Source of the DNA: Streptomyces sp. A0958
GTDB lineage: Bacteria; Actinomycetota; Actinomycetes; Streptomycetales; Streptomycetaceae
Direction: 5' to 3'
DNA length: 64,000 bases
NCBI RefSeq assembly: GCF_004795035.1
Contig: NZ_SSBK01000004.1
Span: 62,001 to 126,000 of the forward strand
Shown: positions 48,227 to 57,406 of the stretch, piece after piece
Numbering within the stretch: the first letter of the stretch is position 1
How the letters are laid out: each line of letters begins with the position of its first letter
Position numbers and translations under genes: made by a program
Notes under the pieces: generated by a model
Databases searched by the model: none
Seen by the model: the letters and a program-made list of their open reading frames with translations, nothing else
What the model was told of the DNA's origin: nothing

Positions 48227-49461
48227 GGGCCCGTACCGCGATCGCCTGCTCGGTCGCGGACCAGGGGGTGGCGGCCCTCACCAACATCCTGGTCCTCGTG
48301 GTCGCCGCCCGGCTCTCCACCGTCGCCGGATTCGCCCGCTTCTCCGCCGTCTACCTCCTCTTCACCGTGCTGCTCGGTGTGTCCGGCGCCTACACCGGCC
48401 AGCCGCTCGTCCTGCGCCGGGGGGACGGCGAGGACACCCGCGGCGCCTGCCGGTCCGCCGCCGGGTTCACCCTGCTCGCCGCCACCGTCCTCGGCGGGCT
48501 GCTCGCCGCCGTCTGCGCGCTGCTGCCCGGCGGCACCGCACAGGCGCTGATGGCGCTGGGGCTCGTCCTGCCCGTCGTCCTCGGGCAGGACACCGCCCGC
48601 TACGCCTTCGCCACCCTGCACGCCCAGCACCTGGCCCTGGCCGCCGACACCCTCCGGCTGATCTGCGTCATCGGCGCGCTGGCCGTACAGCCGCACGGGG
48701 CGCCGGCCGCCCGGCTGATCGCCGTCTGGGGGCTCTCCGCCCTGCCCGCGTTCCTGCTGTCGGCGGCCGCACTGCACCGCAGGACCGCCGGCTGCCCGGT
48801 GGCGCTGCGGCCGCTGCTGCGGAAGGGGCACCTCGGCCGGCGGTTCGTCGTCGAGTTCGGCGTCGGCAATGCCACCTCCCAGCTCTCCGTGCTCGGCCTC
48901 GGAGCCGTCGGCAACCCGCTCGTCGTCGGTGCCCTGCGCGGCGCCACCACCCTCTTCGGTCCGCTCAACGTGCTGTTCACCTCCGCCACCGGCTTCGGGC
49001 CCCCGCTCCTCGGACGGCTCGCCACCGACCGGCTCAGGGTGCGCGCCTCCGCGGCGCTGGCCGCCGTCCTGGCCCTGACCGCGGCCGGCTGGGCCACCGT
49101 CCTGGCCCTGCTGCCCGGCTCCGTCGGCCGCCACCTGCTCGGCGCCACCTGGCCCACCGCGGCGGCGCTGCTCCCGGCCACCGGCAGCCAGTACGCGGCG
49201 ATGGCCGTCGGCACCTGCGGGCTGCTCGCCCTCCGGCTCCTCGACCCGCGCACCACGCTCGCCATCCAGGTGGTCTTCTCGCTCGCCGCGGTCGCCTTCC
49301 TCACCGGGGGCTACCTGCTCGGCGGGGTGATGGGCGCCGCCTGGGGCCTGTGCCTGGGGTCCGTCTGCAAGGCGGTCGCCACCTGGGCCCGGGTCGCCCG
49401 GCTGGCCCGCGACGGTGCGGGGACCCGGGCCGCCGTCAGTGCGGGCGCCGCCCGGACCTGA
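48223..49461 (+). CDS. Wzx-like polysaccharide flippase
   Basis: A 412-residue polytopic protein (about 12-14 spans) of the MOP/polysaccharide exporter type. It starts by an ATGA overlap with the Wzz/Wzc gene, and its 3' end overlaps the convergent polymerase gene by 26 bp. Family assignment rests on topology and context as well as sequence. Confidence 0.8.
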   Translation: MRARTAIACSVADQGVAALTNILVLVVAARLSTVAGFARFSAVYLLFTVLLGVSGAYTGQPLVLRRGDGEDTRGACRSAAGFTLLAATVLGGLLAAVCALLPGGTAQALMALGLVLPVVLGQDTARYAFATLHAQHLALAADTLRLICVIGALAVQPHGAPAARLIAVWGLSALPAFLLSAAALHRRTAGCPVALRPLLRKGHLGRRFVVEFGVGNATSQLSVLGLGAVGNPLVVGALRGATTLFGPLNVLFTSATGFGPPLLGRLATDRLRVRASAALAAVLALTAAGWATVLALLPGSVGRHLLGATWPTAAALLPATGSQYAAMAVGTCGLLALRLLDPRTTLAIQVVFSLAAVAFLTGGYLLGGVMGAAWGLCLGSVCKAVATWARVARLARDGAGTRAAVSAGAART

Positions 49462-50947
49462 AACTCGTGACCAGCGCCAGGCACAGGGCCGCGACGGCCG
49501 GCTTCCCGGCCGCCTGCAACAACGGGCCGCGCAGCAGGATGAAGGTGTACCCGGCGATCAGCGGCGCCGCGATCGCCAGCACACTGCCCGGCCCGGGACC
49601 GTCCCGGGAGACCGCTCGCGCGTAACGCCGGTCGGTGCGCGCCGCCCCGTACCCCGTCAGCGCCAGGCCGCCGATCACACCGGCCGCCCCGAAGTCCACC
49701 CAGAGCTCCGTCCACAGCGGCGCGGAGAGGTTGGTCATGTTCATTCCCATCCACTGCCCGACGCGCACCCCGGTGTCCTCCGGCTTGCCGCTCCACACCG
49801 CCCGGGGCACGAAGAAGAAGGCGGAGCCGGCGAGTTGCCGGCCGTAGGTGTGCCCACGGGTGCCGACCCAGGTGATGGTGTTGGCGAACATGACCGTCTG
49901 GTCGTAGTCCTTGGTGGCCAGCGGCTCGAACACGGACGACGACTGGACCGGCCGGTACCCGTCGTCGTCGTAACGGAACCGGTCCGCGTACGGGAACAGC
50001 ACCAGCGCGCCGATCACCCCCAGCGCCAGCACCGACCGGTACATCGCCGCACTGCTCGGGAACGCCGTGAACAGCAGCGAGACGAGTACCGTCAGGAACC
50101 AGTAACGGGCGTTGGAGACCGGGTTGTTCACGACCAGGTTGACGAGCGCGAGCGCGCACCAGACCAGCACGGTGGACGGCGAGCGCCGCGCCCGGCGCGA
50201 GGTCACCAGACGGCGGGTGTAGAACAGCAGCGCCAGCAGGGCCGGCACCGTCCCGAAACCCTTCAGGAACGCCGAGCCCACATTGGACTCGCCCGACGCC
50301 ACCCCGCTCTCGGCGACCGAGGCGCTGATCTCCTGTCTGCTGGAGAAGAAGACGGCGGGCCCGCCGAGCTTCAGCACGTAGTACCCGCTCGCCGCGAACG
50401 CGACCAGTACCAGCAGCCGCAGCCGCACCGGATGCGCGGTGGCACCACCGCCACCCCCACCGCGCGGCGCGGTCCGCCGCCGCAGCGGGCGCCGGGACGC
50501 CAGCAGCGCCCCCAGGTCGAAGGCGGCACACCCCACCAGTACCAGCGCGACCGCCGTCACCAGGTCGGCGCGCGGGCCGACCACCGGCGTCGGCGTCTGA
50601 CCGATCACCGCCTGGGCGAACGGCGCCACCCCCATCGCGATGTACACGAACATCCAGAAGACGCCCTGGAGCAGCCGACGGCGGGTGGACAGGATCATCG
50701 TCGCGAGCCGGGCCCCGGCATAACACGTCAGGACGAGTTGCAGCCAGTACGCGGTGTCCCGGACCCCGGTGCCGGGCTGGGCGGCGATCAGTGCGGGAAG
50801 GAAGCACACCAGACCCAGGATCAGCGGCACGGCCAGCGCCCGCGAGAGCATCGCCCAGGACAGCGGCGCGGCGGGCGGCTCGACGGGAGGACGCGGACCG
50901 CTCTCCCGTACGGACGCGGACGGCGACCCCTCGTGCACGGACGTCAT
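49436..50947 (-). CDS. O-antigen polymerase/ligase-like (Wzy) membrane protein
   Basis: A 503-residue polytopic protein with a large loop (about 315-400) before the last spans, the usual Wzy layout. There is no strict sequence motif, so the call depends on topology and on flanking flippase, chain-length and transferase genes. Confidence 0.75.
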   Translation of the reverse strand: MTSVHEGSPSASVRESGPRPPVEPPAAPLSWAMLSRALAVPLILGLVCFLPALIAAQPGTGVRDTAYWLQLVLTCYAGARLATMILSTRRRLLQGVFWMFVYIAMGVAPFAQAVIGQTPTPVVGPRADLVTAVALVLVGCAAFDLGALLASRRPLRRRTAPRGGGGGGATAHPVRLRLLVLVAFAASGYYVLKLGGPAVFFSSRQEISASVAESGVASGESNVGSAFLKGFGTVPALLALLFYTRRLVTSRRARRSPSTVLVWCALALVNLVVNNPVSNARYWFLTVLVSLLFTAFPSSAAMYRSVLALGVIGALVLFPYADRFRYDDDGYRPVQSSSVFEPLATKDYDQTVMFANTITWVGTRGHTYGRQLAGSAFFFVPRAVWSGKPEDTGVRVGQWMGMNMTNLSAPLWTELWVDFGAAGVIGGLALTGYGAARTDRRYARAVSRDGPGPGSVLAIAAPLIAGYTFILLRGPLLQAAGKPAVAALCLALVTSFRSGRRPH

Positions 50948-51057
50948 CGGTTCCCCGTTCGTCGAGCGAGTGTGCCGCCGGTCAACACCTTAACGAATCA
51001 CCACACTTGAGGAGATCTGACGACTAGTCTGTGCAGGGCCGGACGAGGGGGACCCTG

Positions 51058-52251
51058 GTGAAGATCCTGCACATCGTCACGCTGCACACCCCGGACCACG
51101 CCTTCGGCGGTCCGACCCGGGTGGCCCTGAACCTCTCCAAGGTCCAGCGCGCCGGGGGCGACGACGCCAGGATCATGGCCTTGGGCGACGGCTTCGACGG
51201 CCCGCTGCCCGACGAGGTGGAGGGCGTACCCGTCCACCTCTTCCGCGCCCGCCACCTGCTCCCGGTGTTCGAGGTCAGCGGCATCACCTCCGGGGCCCTG
51301 CTGAGGGCCGCGCGCCGCATGATGCGCGGCGCCGACCTCGTCCACGTCCACCTGATGCGCGACCTGGTGACCCTGCCCGCCGCCCTGCTCGCCCTGGCCT
51401 CCGGCACACCGCTGGTCGTGCAGACCCACGGCATGGTGGACCCCACCGAGAAGCGGGCCGCCCAGCTGACCGATCTGCTGGGCGTGCGCAAGGTCCTGCG
51501 CGGCGCCGACGCGGTGCTCCACCTCACCGAGGCCGAGCGGATCGACGTCAACGCCGTCGCCGCCCCCGTGGCGCTCACCCGGACCGTGCGCCTGGTCAAC
51601 GGGGTGCGCCCGCAGGAGTTCAAGCCCGCCCGTGAGCCCGGGCGCCCGCCGACCGTGCTCTTCCTCGCCCGCATCCAGGAGCGCAAGCGCCCGCAGGACT
51701 TCGTCGCGGCGATGCCCACCGTCCTCGCCGAGCACCCGGACGCTCGCTTCGTCCTGGCCGGCCCCGACACCGGCGCCCTGCCCGGCACGCTCGAACTGGC
51801 CGGCAGGCTCGGTGTCCTGGGCTCGCTGGACCACGTCGGGCCGCTCGGCCACGAGGAGGTGCTGGCGGCGGGGCGGCAGGCCGATGTGTACGTGCTGCCG
51901 TCGATCGAGGAACCTCTCGGTGTCTCCGTCCTCGAAGCGATGTCCGTCGGCACCCCGGCGGTCATCACCCGCACCTGCGGCCTGGGCCCCGATGTGGCGC
52001 GGGCCGGGGCGGGCCGGGTGATCGACAGCCGGGTCGGCGAGGACGGGGCCAACGCCCGGAAGGTCGCCCGGGCGGTCCTGGAACTGCTGGAGCCCGGTGC
52101 CAACGCGAAGGCCGGACAGGCCGCCTGGGACCTGGTCAACGAGCACTTCACCATCGAGGTCGTGACGGACACCCTCCGGCGGACCTACGAGGACGTGGTC
52201 CGCCGGAGAGCCGGGCGCCGCCTCAAGCAGATGGTTCCTCCCGCGACTTGA
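51058..52251 (+). CDS. GT4 glycosyltransferase
   Basis: A 397-residue GT-B enzyme with HAFGGPTRVALNLSKVQ at the N-terminus, VLFLARIQERKRPQDFV, and the donor-site EEPLGVSVLEAMSVGTPAV (E-x7-E type). The GTG start is preceded by GAGGGGG; the longer frame upstream has no such site. Its 3' end overlaps the convergent GT2 gene by 29 bp. Confidence 0.88.
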   Translation: MKILHIVTLHTPDHAFGGPTRVALNLSKVQRAGGDDARIMALGDGFDGPLPDEVEGVPVHLFRARHLLPVFEVSGITSGALLRAARRMMRGADLVHVHLMRDLVTLPAALLALASGTPLVVQTHGMVDPTEKRAAQLTDLLGVRKVLRGADAVLHLTEAERIDVNAVAAPVALTRTVRLVNGVRPQEFKPAREPGRPPTVLFLARIQERKRPQDFVAAMPTVLAEHPDARFVLAGPDTGALPGTLELAGRLGVLGSLDHVGPLGHEEVLAAGRQADVYVLPSIEEPLGVSVLEAMSVGTPAVITRTCGLGPDVARAGAGRVIDSRVGEDGANARKVARAVLELLEPGANAKAGQAAWDLVNEHFTIEVVTDTLRRTYEDVVRRRAGRRLKQMVPPAT

Positions 52252-53050
52252 GCGCGATCTGCCACCGGTAGAAGCTCATCGCCAGGGCGAAGTCGAAGCC
52301 CGCCCGCCCGTCGAGGAAGCCCCGCCGGTACACGTACATGTACACGAAGGACACCAGCGGCTTGAACGGCGCCTTGTGGAACAGCTGGCCCTGCCGGGAC
52401 TTGGCCCGGCGCACCTGCTCCTTGACCTGCGGATGGTGCTCCAGCCACGCCTCCCAGTCCGAGTACCGGTTGTGCCGCTCGAACCAGGCGGTCACCGGGT
52501 CCAGGTCCTGGTGCTCGATCGGATGGCGCAGGGCCGCCGTGCTCTGCGCGACCGGCTGGTAGTGGCCCTCCACCTCGCCGATCCCGGGAGCGTCCAGATC
52601 GCCGACCTCCGGGTAGTGGCTGCGGGTGCGGTCGGTCAGCGAGCGTTTGCGGATGGTGTAGCCGTGCCGCAGCCGCTTCCCCGAGAACCAGTACCCGAGC
52701 GGTATGTCGTACGCCGCGGGCTTCGGCGTGTCCGGATCGGCGAAGACCTCCCGCAGCTCGGCCAGCAGCCCCGGGCTGAGCCGCTCGTCCCCGTCGAGCA
52801 GCAGAATCCAGTCCAGGTCGGTGCGGACATGGTCCAGGCACCACTGCTTCTTCCGGGGGTGGCCGCCGTCCCAGGTGTACAGGACGACCTCGGCGCCGCA
52901 CTCCGCGGCGATCTTCGCCGTGTCGTCGCTGCTGTGCGAGTCGACGACGACGACCGCCTCGAAGTGGTCGATGACCGACCGCACCGCCTCCGCGATGTTG
53001 AGCCCCTCGTTCTTCGTGGGGATGGCCACGGCTATCGGCAGCTTGTTCAT
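52223..53050 (-). CDS. GT2 glycosyltransferase (WaaE/KdtX-like)
   Basis: A 275-residue GT-A enzyme: IAVAIPTKNEGLNIAEAV, VVVVDSHSSDDT, and the DxD-type DGDERL. It is last in an ATGA-coupled set with a lipoprotein and a secreted LamG protein, so it may act on the same surface polymer. Confidence 0.88.
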   Translation of the reverse strand: MNKLPIAVAIPTKNEGLNIAEAVRSVIDHFEAVVVVDSHSSDDTAKIAAECGAEVVLYTWDGGHPRKKQWCLDHVRTDLDWILLLDGDERLSPGLLAELREVFADPDTPKPAAYDIPLGYWFSGKRLRHGYTIRKRSLTDRTRSHYPEVGDLDAPGIGEVEGHYQPVAQSTAALRHPIEHQDLDPVTAWFERHNRYSDWEAWLEHHPQVKEQVRRAKSRQGQLFHKAPFKPLVSFVYMYVYRRGFLDGRAGFDFALAMSFYRWQIALKSREEPSA

Positions 53051-53766
53051 CCGTTGTCCCCTTCGGGCAGCCAGGCGTAGCAGCCTGTGGAGGTGAAGGC
53101 GAGGGCCGCCTTCGGGATGGTGATCGTGGTCCGCTTCCCGTCGGCGGAGGAGCCGGAGACCAGGACCTTGCCGCCGGTCCCGGTGACCTCCCAGGTGCAC
53201 TTCGCGGTGGGGGAGACGTTCCGGTAGCGGCCGGGCCGCAGCCCCTCGCTTCGGTGGATGCCGTCGGCGTACCCGTGCGAGGCGCGTTCCACCAGGCCCT
53301 CGTGCTGGGTGCACAGGTGTGCGACGGCGGGCTCCGCGTCGGCGATCTCACCCGTCACGACGGCACCGACCGCCGTGTCCCGGTCCACCTTGACCAGGTA
53401 GGTCAGCCGGTCGCAGGTCTCCTGCCCGGTCTGCAGCACCGCCGCCGGGTCCATGCCCACGGGCACCCGGTCGGCCAGGTACTCCTTCTGTTTCCTCGTG
53501 AACGTGCCGGTGGCCGGCGTCAGCCGGTCGCTGGGGATCTTGGGCGGCTCACTGCTGCGGGAGGCCCGCGGCCCGGCGGACGCGGAGCCCTGCGGCCCCG
53601 CCTCCGGCCCGGCCCCGGGCTCCGAGGTGGCCGCGGGCCCGGAGGCGGCGGCCGGACCGGCGACGGCCGCCTCCTCGGTCCCGCCCCCGCCGTCGGACGA
53701 GCCGCAGGCGGCCAGCGCCGCCGTCGCGAGGACGACGGCGGCACCGGCCAGGAACGGATACCTCAT
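53047..53766 (-). CDS. Putative lipoprotein of unknown function
   Basis: A 239-residue protein. The N-terminus has a short signal and lipobox LAAC, followed by a Gly/Ala/Ser/Pro-rich linker (about 25-75) and a folded C-terminal domain with Cys residues in ETCDRL, HLCTQ, AKCTWEV and TGCYAW, perhaps disulfide-linked outside the cell. It overlaps the genes on both sides by ATGA, which indicates joint translation with a secreted LamG protein and GT2. I do not recognise the domain. Confidence 0.75.
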   Translation of the reverse strand: MRYPFLAGAAVVLATAALAACGSSDGGGGTEEAAVAGPAAASGPAATSEPGAGPEAGPQGSASAGPRASRSSEPPKIPSDRLTPATGTFTRKQKEYLADRVPVGMDPAAVLQTGQETCDRLTYLVKVDRDTAVGAVVTGEIADAEPAVAHLCTQHEGLVERASHGYADGIHRSEGLRPGRYRNVSPTAKCTWEVTGTGGKVLVSGSSADGKRTTITIPKAALAFTSTGCYAWLPEGDNG

Positions 53767-56012
53767 CCACCCGTCCTCAGCGCGTAGTGGGCGGCGATCT
53801 TCGAGCTGCTCAGCGCGGTCGGGTAGACCGCCGTCTCGTCGATCTGCCCGGCGAAGAAGTTGCTCGTGGGGCGGTTCGGCCAGCTGGCGAGGCTGTCCCC
53901 GCCGACCCGCCAGTAGCCCGGATAGTCCTCGTTGCTGGTGTAGAGCGGGTTCGAGGCACGCAGCTGCCCGTCCACGTACAGGGCGATCCCGCCGGAGCCC
54001 TGAGTGGCCACGACGTGGTGCCAGGCGCCGTCGTTGTAGGCCGCGGGCGTGGAGACGGTCCGGGTGCCGCCGCTGTAGACACCGAAGGTCAGCCGTCCGT
54101 TGTTGAGCATGTAGACGTGCTTGTCGTACTGGGCGCTGTTCTCCATGGTCATGTTGCCGAACCCGATGATCTTCCCGCCCCGGGTGGTCGTCGTCTTGAT
54201 CCAGGTCTCCACCGAGAACGACGCCGGTTTCGCGTGCCGCTTGTTGCTGTACGCGTACTCGTCGGTGCCGTTGAAACCGATGGCGGTCGACGGCCCGGAG
54301 ACCGCCGCCGGCGTCTGCCGGTAGGAGGGGGCGTTGCGCAGGAAACCATTGTCCAGGTTGCCCGTGGTGTCGGCGGCGAACGTCGAGGTGCCCTCGTCGT
54401 ACCGCCAGTACAGCGACGCCCCGTCGGCGATGACCCTCGCCGGGTACGCCTCGGCCGCCGAGGTCACGACGGCCGTCGCGGCGGGCGACTTGGCGCTGGT
54501 GTTGATGCCGTCGCTCGCGCTGATCCGGTACGTGTGCGTCTCACCGGGCGCGACATCGGTGTCCGTCCACCGCAGCTGCGGACGGTCCCAGAAGACGGAG
54601 TAGCCCGTCGTGGTGTGGACCGGGGTGCTCGCCCCGTCCTTGTAGATGCGGTAGGTGAGTACGCCGTCGTCCGTGTCGAAGCTCGTCTGCCAGTCGACGT
54701 CCACCCGGCCCGGGACCACCGTGGACAGGCTGACGTTCGGCACCCACGGGGCCCCCGTGTCGGGGCCGTCGGCGAACCGGGTCAGCCCCTGCTGCGCCTT
54801 GCTGTTGACGGTGGTGAACTCGCCGCCCACCCACAGGTAGTGGTGGCCGCCCTTGTCCGTCTGCGCCATCACGCGCGGACCGACCGGCTCCCCGATCCCG
54901 TCGTTGGTGTCGGGGAACCACGGCAGCAGCTTCGGGTCGTTGACCGACTGCGCCAGCAGGTGCTTGCGCGGCTGGTCGGGGAATTCGCCCATGGACGCGC
55001 AGTCGTGCGCGTGACTGCCGCTGTACAGCACCCCGTTGTGCACGAGCAGGGCCTGCGTCGCGCCCAGGCAGGTGTCGCGCCACACCTGGTCGAAGGTGGT
55101 GAGGTCGAGTGCGATCCGGCCGTCGAACACCCCACCGCCCGTGCCCTCGTTGGCGGTGTAGAACTGCTTGGCGTCGCTGGTGAGGTCCTGCACCGTGGAG
55201 GCGTTCGGGATGAAGCCCGGGTAGCTCTTGGCGAGCGCGCCGGTGGTCGCGTCCACCACGGCGAGCGCGTGCGTGGTGGTGTTGTTCACGGTGAAGAAGT
55301 CCCCGCCGATCACCACGTGCCGCCCGTCCGGTGTGACCTCGACGGCCCGGCCCACCTCGTCGGTGTCGGCCTTCCACGGCTTCAGCGCGGCGCCGGTGGT
55401 GACGGCGGCGAACTTCTTGCGGGTCTGCCCCGCGACGGTGTTGAAGTCACCCCCGAGGTACACCGTGTCGTCGGTGACCGCGAGCGCCCGCACGGTGGCG
55501 GACACGGCGACCTTGAAGTTCTGGCGCGGGGTGCAGGTGGCGGTGTCGATGGCCGCGATGTTGCTGACGCCGACGCCGTTCACCGACCCGAACCGGCCGC
55601 CCGCGTACAGGGTCTTGCCGTCCGGCGACAGGACGAGGGAGCGTACGGTCGCGGTCCCGGAGGAGAGCGTGAACGACAGGGAGCAGTCGGTGGGCGCACC
55701 GGTCGCGGCGTCGAACGCGGCGAAGTTCACCGCGGGCTGCTCGGACGTGCCGGACGCGGCACCCGGCGGCCGTACGGTGGAGAAGGTGCCGCCCGTGTAG
55801 ACCACACCGTCCTCGGACGCGGCCATCGACCAGACGATGCCGTTGGTCTGCCAGGTGGACAGGTCGTCCGCGGTGATCGTGATGGGTGGTGCGAGGGCGG
55901 CGGCGGGGGAACCGCCCGCCGCGGCGGCGCTCAGGGCCCCGGCGAGCAGGCAGAGCGCCGCGGCCGCGGCCCGCACCCGGCCGCGTCGGCGCCCCGTGGT
56001 TTCGTTCATCAT
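53763..56012 (-). CDS. Secreted beta-propeller / FN3 / LamG multidomain protein
   Basis: A 749-residue protein with an N-terminal Sec signal (basic start, then an Ala/Leu-rich stretch). Residues about 45-420 contain at least five blades with the recurring pattern YxGGxFxxV (GGTFSTV, GGRFGSV, GGDFNTV, GGDFFTV, GGEFTTV), suggesting a propeller. An FN3 domain follows (about 425-520, VDVDWQTSFD to TYRISASDG). A C-terminal concanavalin-like LamG domain (about 545-740, FSVETWIKT to WHHVVATQGSGGIALYVDG) comes last. A carbohydrate- or wall-binding role outside the cell is likely. It heads the coupled trio with the lipoprotein and GT2. Confidence 0.88.
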   Translation of the reverse strand: MMNETTGRRRGRVRAAAAALCLLAGALSAAAAGGSPAAALAPPITITADDLSTWQTNGIVWSMAASEDGVVYTGGTFSTVRPPGAASGTSEQPAVNFAAFDAATGAPTDCSLSFTLSSGTATVRSLVLSPDGKTLYAGGRFGSVNGVGVSNIAAIDTATCTPRQNFKVAVSATVRALAVTDDTVYLGGDFNTVAGQTRKKFAAVTTGAALKPWKADTDEVGRAVEVTPDGRHVVIGGDFFTVNNTTTHALAVVDATTGALAKSYPGFIPNASTVQDLTSDAKQFYTANEGTGGGVFDGRIALDLTTFDQVWRDTCLGATQALLVHNGVLYSGSHAHDCASMGEFPDQPRKHLLAQSVNDPKLLPWFPDTNDGIGEPVGPRVMAQTDKGGHHYLWVGGEFTTVNSKAQQGLTRFADGPDTGAPWVPNVSLSTVVPGRVDVDWQTSFDTDDGVLTYRIYKDGASTPVHTTTGYSVFWDRPQLRWTDTDVAPGETHTYRISASDGINTSAKSPAATAVVTSAAEAYPARVIADGASLYWRYDEGTSTFAADTTGNLDNGFLRNAPSYRQTPAAVSGPSTAIGFNGTDEYAYSNKRHAKPASFSVETWIKTTTTRGGKIIGFGNMTMENSAQYDKHVYMLNNGRLTFGVYSGGTRTVSTPAAYNDGAWHHVVATQGSGGIALYVDGQLRASNPLYTSNEDYPGYWRVGGDSLASWPNRPTSNFFAGQIDETAVYPTALSSSKIAAHYALRTGG

Positions 56013-56158
56013 TCAGCTCCGAAGGTGAGAACGAGCTGCGGCCGGTGGGCCGCGGTTGCTGCCCCGCCCGGCCGGCTGCGCGGACTTGCCGTCCCGCTTC
56101 CGGTGAGGGCGGGTGAGGGGGCGGGGCCCGGAGCCCCGCCCGGTACCGGCGCGTCCGT

Positions 56159-56180
56159 CCCCACCGGGTATCCGGTGGGG
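56159..56180. terminator. Hairpin in the spacer between gmd and the LamG gene
   Basis: Perfect 9-bp arms around GTAT (56159-56167 and 56172-56180), about 100 nt past the gmd stop on the minus strand. A second 7-bp hairpin lies at 56121-56139. Either could end gmd transcription. I see no gene in 56013-56280. Confidence 0.45.
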
Positions 56181-56280
56181 AGGGGGGTCGCGCCGGAGTT
56201 CGTTGCCGGGCCCGTCGCAGGGGGCGACGGCAGGGTGCCCGGCGGCCTGCCGTGGGCGCGTCCGGGACGCCCGGGACGCC

Positions 56281-57294
56281 TCACCGGTCCACCCGCACGG
56301 CGGCCCCGGCGAGCTGGTCGGCCAGCTGGCGGACATCGGCGTCGACCATGATCCGGGCCAGCTCCCGTGCCCGCACGGCCGGCTTCCAGCCCAGCAGCTG
56401 CCCGGCCTTGGAGGCGTCCCCGATCAGCGCGTCGACCTCGCTGGGGCGCTCGTACTTCGCGTCGTAGCGCACGTGCTCGCGCCAGTCGAGCCCCGCGTGC
56501 TCGAAGGCGTACTCCAGGAACTGCCGGACGCTGACCCCCTCACCGGTGGCCACCACGTAGTCGTCCGGGGTGTCGCACTGGAGCATCCGCCACATCGCGT
56601 CCACGTACTCGGGGGCGTAACCCCAGTCGCGCACCGCGTCCAGGTTCCCCAGGTGCAGCCGGCTCTGCAGGCCCGCCTTGATCCGGGCCACCCCGCGGGT
56701 GATCTTCCGGGTCACGAAGGTCTCCCCGCGGCGCGGCGACTCGTGGTTGAACAGAATCCCGTTCACCGCGAACATCCCGTACGCCTCGCGGTAGTTGACC
56801 GTCGCCCAGTACGAGTAGACCTTGGCGACGCTGTACGGGCTGCGCGGGTGGAACGGGGTCAGCTCGTTCTGCGGCGGCGGGTTCGCGCCGAACATCTCCG
56901 ACGAGGAGGCCTGGTAGACGCGGGTGTCGATCCCGCTGGCCCGTACCGCCTCCAGGAGCCGGATCGTGCCGAGCCCGGTGACGTCCCCCGTGTACAGCGG
57001 GGCGTCGAAGGAGACCCGCACATGGGACTGGGCGCCCAGGTTGTAGACCTCGTCGGGCCGGATGTCCCGCAGCAGGTTCACCAGCGCGACCCCGTCGGCG
57101 AGATCGGCGTGGTGTAACACGAAGGACCGGTCCTCCTGCTCAGGGCCCTGGTAGATGTGGTCGATCCGCTCGGTGTTGAAGCTCGACGAACGGCGCACCA
57201 GGCCGTGGACCGTGTATCCCTTCTGGAGCAGCAGCTCCGACAGGTACGAACCGTCCTGTCCGGTCACGCCGGTGATGAGCGCGGTCTTCGCCAC
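56281..57294 (-). CDS. gmd: GDP-mannose 4,6-dehydratase
   Basis: A 337-residue extended SDR with [15 protein letters not shown], the catalytic SSSEMFG and the Tyr/Lys pair in [10 protein letters not shown], plus [17 protein letters not shown], typical of GMD. It converts GDP-mannose to GDP-4-keto-6-deoxymannose, the precursor of GDP-L-fucose. It is divergent from the fcl gene, which encodes the next step. Confidence 0.96.
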   Translation of the reverse strand: MAKTALITGVTGQDGSYLSELLLQKGYTVHGLVRRSSSFNTERIDHIYQGPEQEDRSFVLHHADLADGVALVNLLRDIRPDEVYNLGAQSHVRVSFDAPLYTGDVTGLGTIRLLEAVRASGIDTRVYQASSSEMFGANPPPQNELTPFHPRSPYSVAKVYSYWATVNYREAYGMFAVNGILFNHESPRRGETFVTRKITRGVARIKAGLQSRLHLGNLDAVRDWGYAPEYVDAMWRMLQCDTPDDYVVATGEGVSVRQFLEYAFEHAGLDWREHVRYDAKYERPSEVDALIGDASKAGQLLGWKPAVRARELARIMVDADVRQLADQLAGAAVRVDR

Positions 57295-57406
57295 GTTTCC
57301 CCCTTCTCTGTTCGCCCCAGGGGCAGTTGGTCATGAAATTTCAAGGCCTGAGCGATCTGCGGCAAAACGGCACCGCGTCACTCGGCTGCTGGCACAATCC
57401 GAAAAC

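Noticed and set aside
56009..56284. 91-codon minus-strand ORF between gmd and the LamG gene
   Set aside because: Proline- and glycine-rich sequence across two hairpins, without a ribosome binding site; more likely untranslated spacer.
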